From the NCBI GenBank assembly GCA_934597165.1, contig CAKTQP010000075.1, forward strand, positions 1 through 5,105: a stretch of 5,105 nt of DNA, written 5' to 3'. The position numbers and the translations under genes were made by a program. Position 1 is the first letter of the stretch. Every line of letters starts with the position of its first letter. The stretch is from an uncultured Oscillospiraceae bacterium. GTDB lineage: Bacteria > Bacillota > Clostridia > Oscillospirales > Oscillospiraceae. The notes under the pieces are model-generated. The model was not told where the DNA came from. It ran no database searches and saw nothing but the letters and a program-made list of their open reading frames with translations. This document shows positions 4,928-5,105 of this stretch, one piece after another.

Positions 4928-5105
4928 TTATACTGTCACAGGCTCCTTCGCAGCCTGCGCTTCCTGTGCAGCCTCCTGCGCCGCCCGCCGCTTGGCCATG
5001 GCCTTGCCGTTGGCCAGCATCAGCTTGATGCGGTTTTCCTGGTTGATCTTGGTGGCGCTGGGGTCGTAGTCGATGGCCACGATATTGGAGTCGGGGTAGT
5101 CGTCC
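4928..5105 (-). CDS. C-terminal end of a probable acyl-CoA dehydratase activase-related protein
   Basis: Only the last 58 codons are in the window; the frame is open to the right edge and ends at TAA 4928-4930. The sequence includes DSNIVAIDYDPSATKINQEN and then RIKLMLANGKAMAKRR. From memory, the IVA-DYDP...N-NRIKLML pattern resembles the extreme C-terminus of the large activase-related proteins linked to 2-hydroxyacyl-CoA dehydratases (DUF2229 type), which in anaerobes pair an ASKHA-type ATPase that energises electrons with dehydratase-like domains. The final 20 residues are a low-complexity Ala/Gln/Glu tail (AAQEAAQEAQAAKEP), likely disordered or helical. It is coding by its unbroken frame, GC-rich third positions and a terminator right after the stop; the family name is tentative. 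Confidence 0.65.
   Translation of the reverse strand, partial: DDYPDSNIVAIDYDPSATKINQENRIKLMLANGKAMAKRRAAQEAAQEAQAAKEPVTV

Overview
The window looks like chromosomal DNA from a GC-rich anaerobic Firmicute, most likely a gut Clostridia member of the Oscillospiraceae/Ruminococcaceae type. The signs are strong AGGAGG ribosome binding sites, sigma-A style promoters, a eukaryote-like NADP isocitrate dehydrogenase, a Cys-rich Mn-type superoxide dismutase, and the tail of what resembles a 2-hydroxyacyl-CoA dehydratase activase. The taxonomic placement is inference from gene content and style only.

Layout. Bases 1-2834 form a minus-strand transcription unit. A good promoter (2806-2834) drives NADP isocitrate dehydrogenase (1538-2752), then a D-2-hydroxyacid dehydrogenase of the hydroxypyruvate reductase type (533-1495), then an unrecognised protein that runs off the left edge (1-527). 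The last two are only 5 nt apart and probably translationally coupled. Bases 2845-3860 form a second minus-strand unit: a superoxide dismutase (3210-3860), then a 78-residue two-helix ferritin/rubrerythrin-like protein (2915-3151), ending in a hairpin terminator (2873-2908). Diverging from the dismutase on the plus strand is a flavodoxin-fold FMN oxidoreductase with a compact four-cysteine motif (3983-4522), which has its own near-consensus promoter. Bases 4523-4890 are visibly richer in A+T and hold a small zinc-ribbon protein (4530-4781, minus). The right edge (4928-5105, minus) is the C-terminal end of a larger protein, closed by a clear intrinsic terminator.

How the genes may work together. 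The middle of the window reads as a compact oxygen-defence module: superoxide dismutation, a small putative diiron protein and a putative iron-sulfur/flavin reductase, each of a family linked to handling O2 species in anaerobes. The ribosome binding site of the small diiron-like gene can be locked in a hairpin, so it may be under translational control. The left unit supplies NADPH and 2-oxoglutarate (isocitrate dehydrogenase) next to a 2-ketoacid reductase whose true substrate is not fixed by sequence. No mobile elements, RNA genes or CRISPR arrays were seen, and no stretch over 300 bases lacks a gene.
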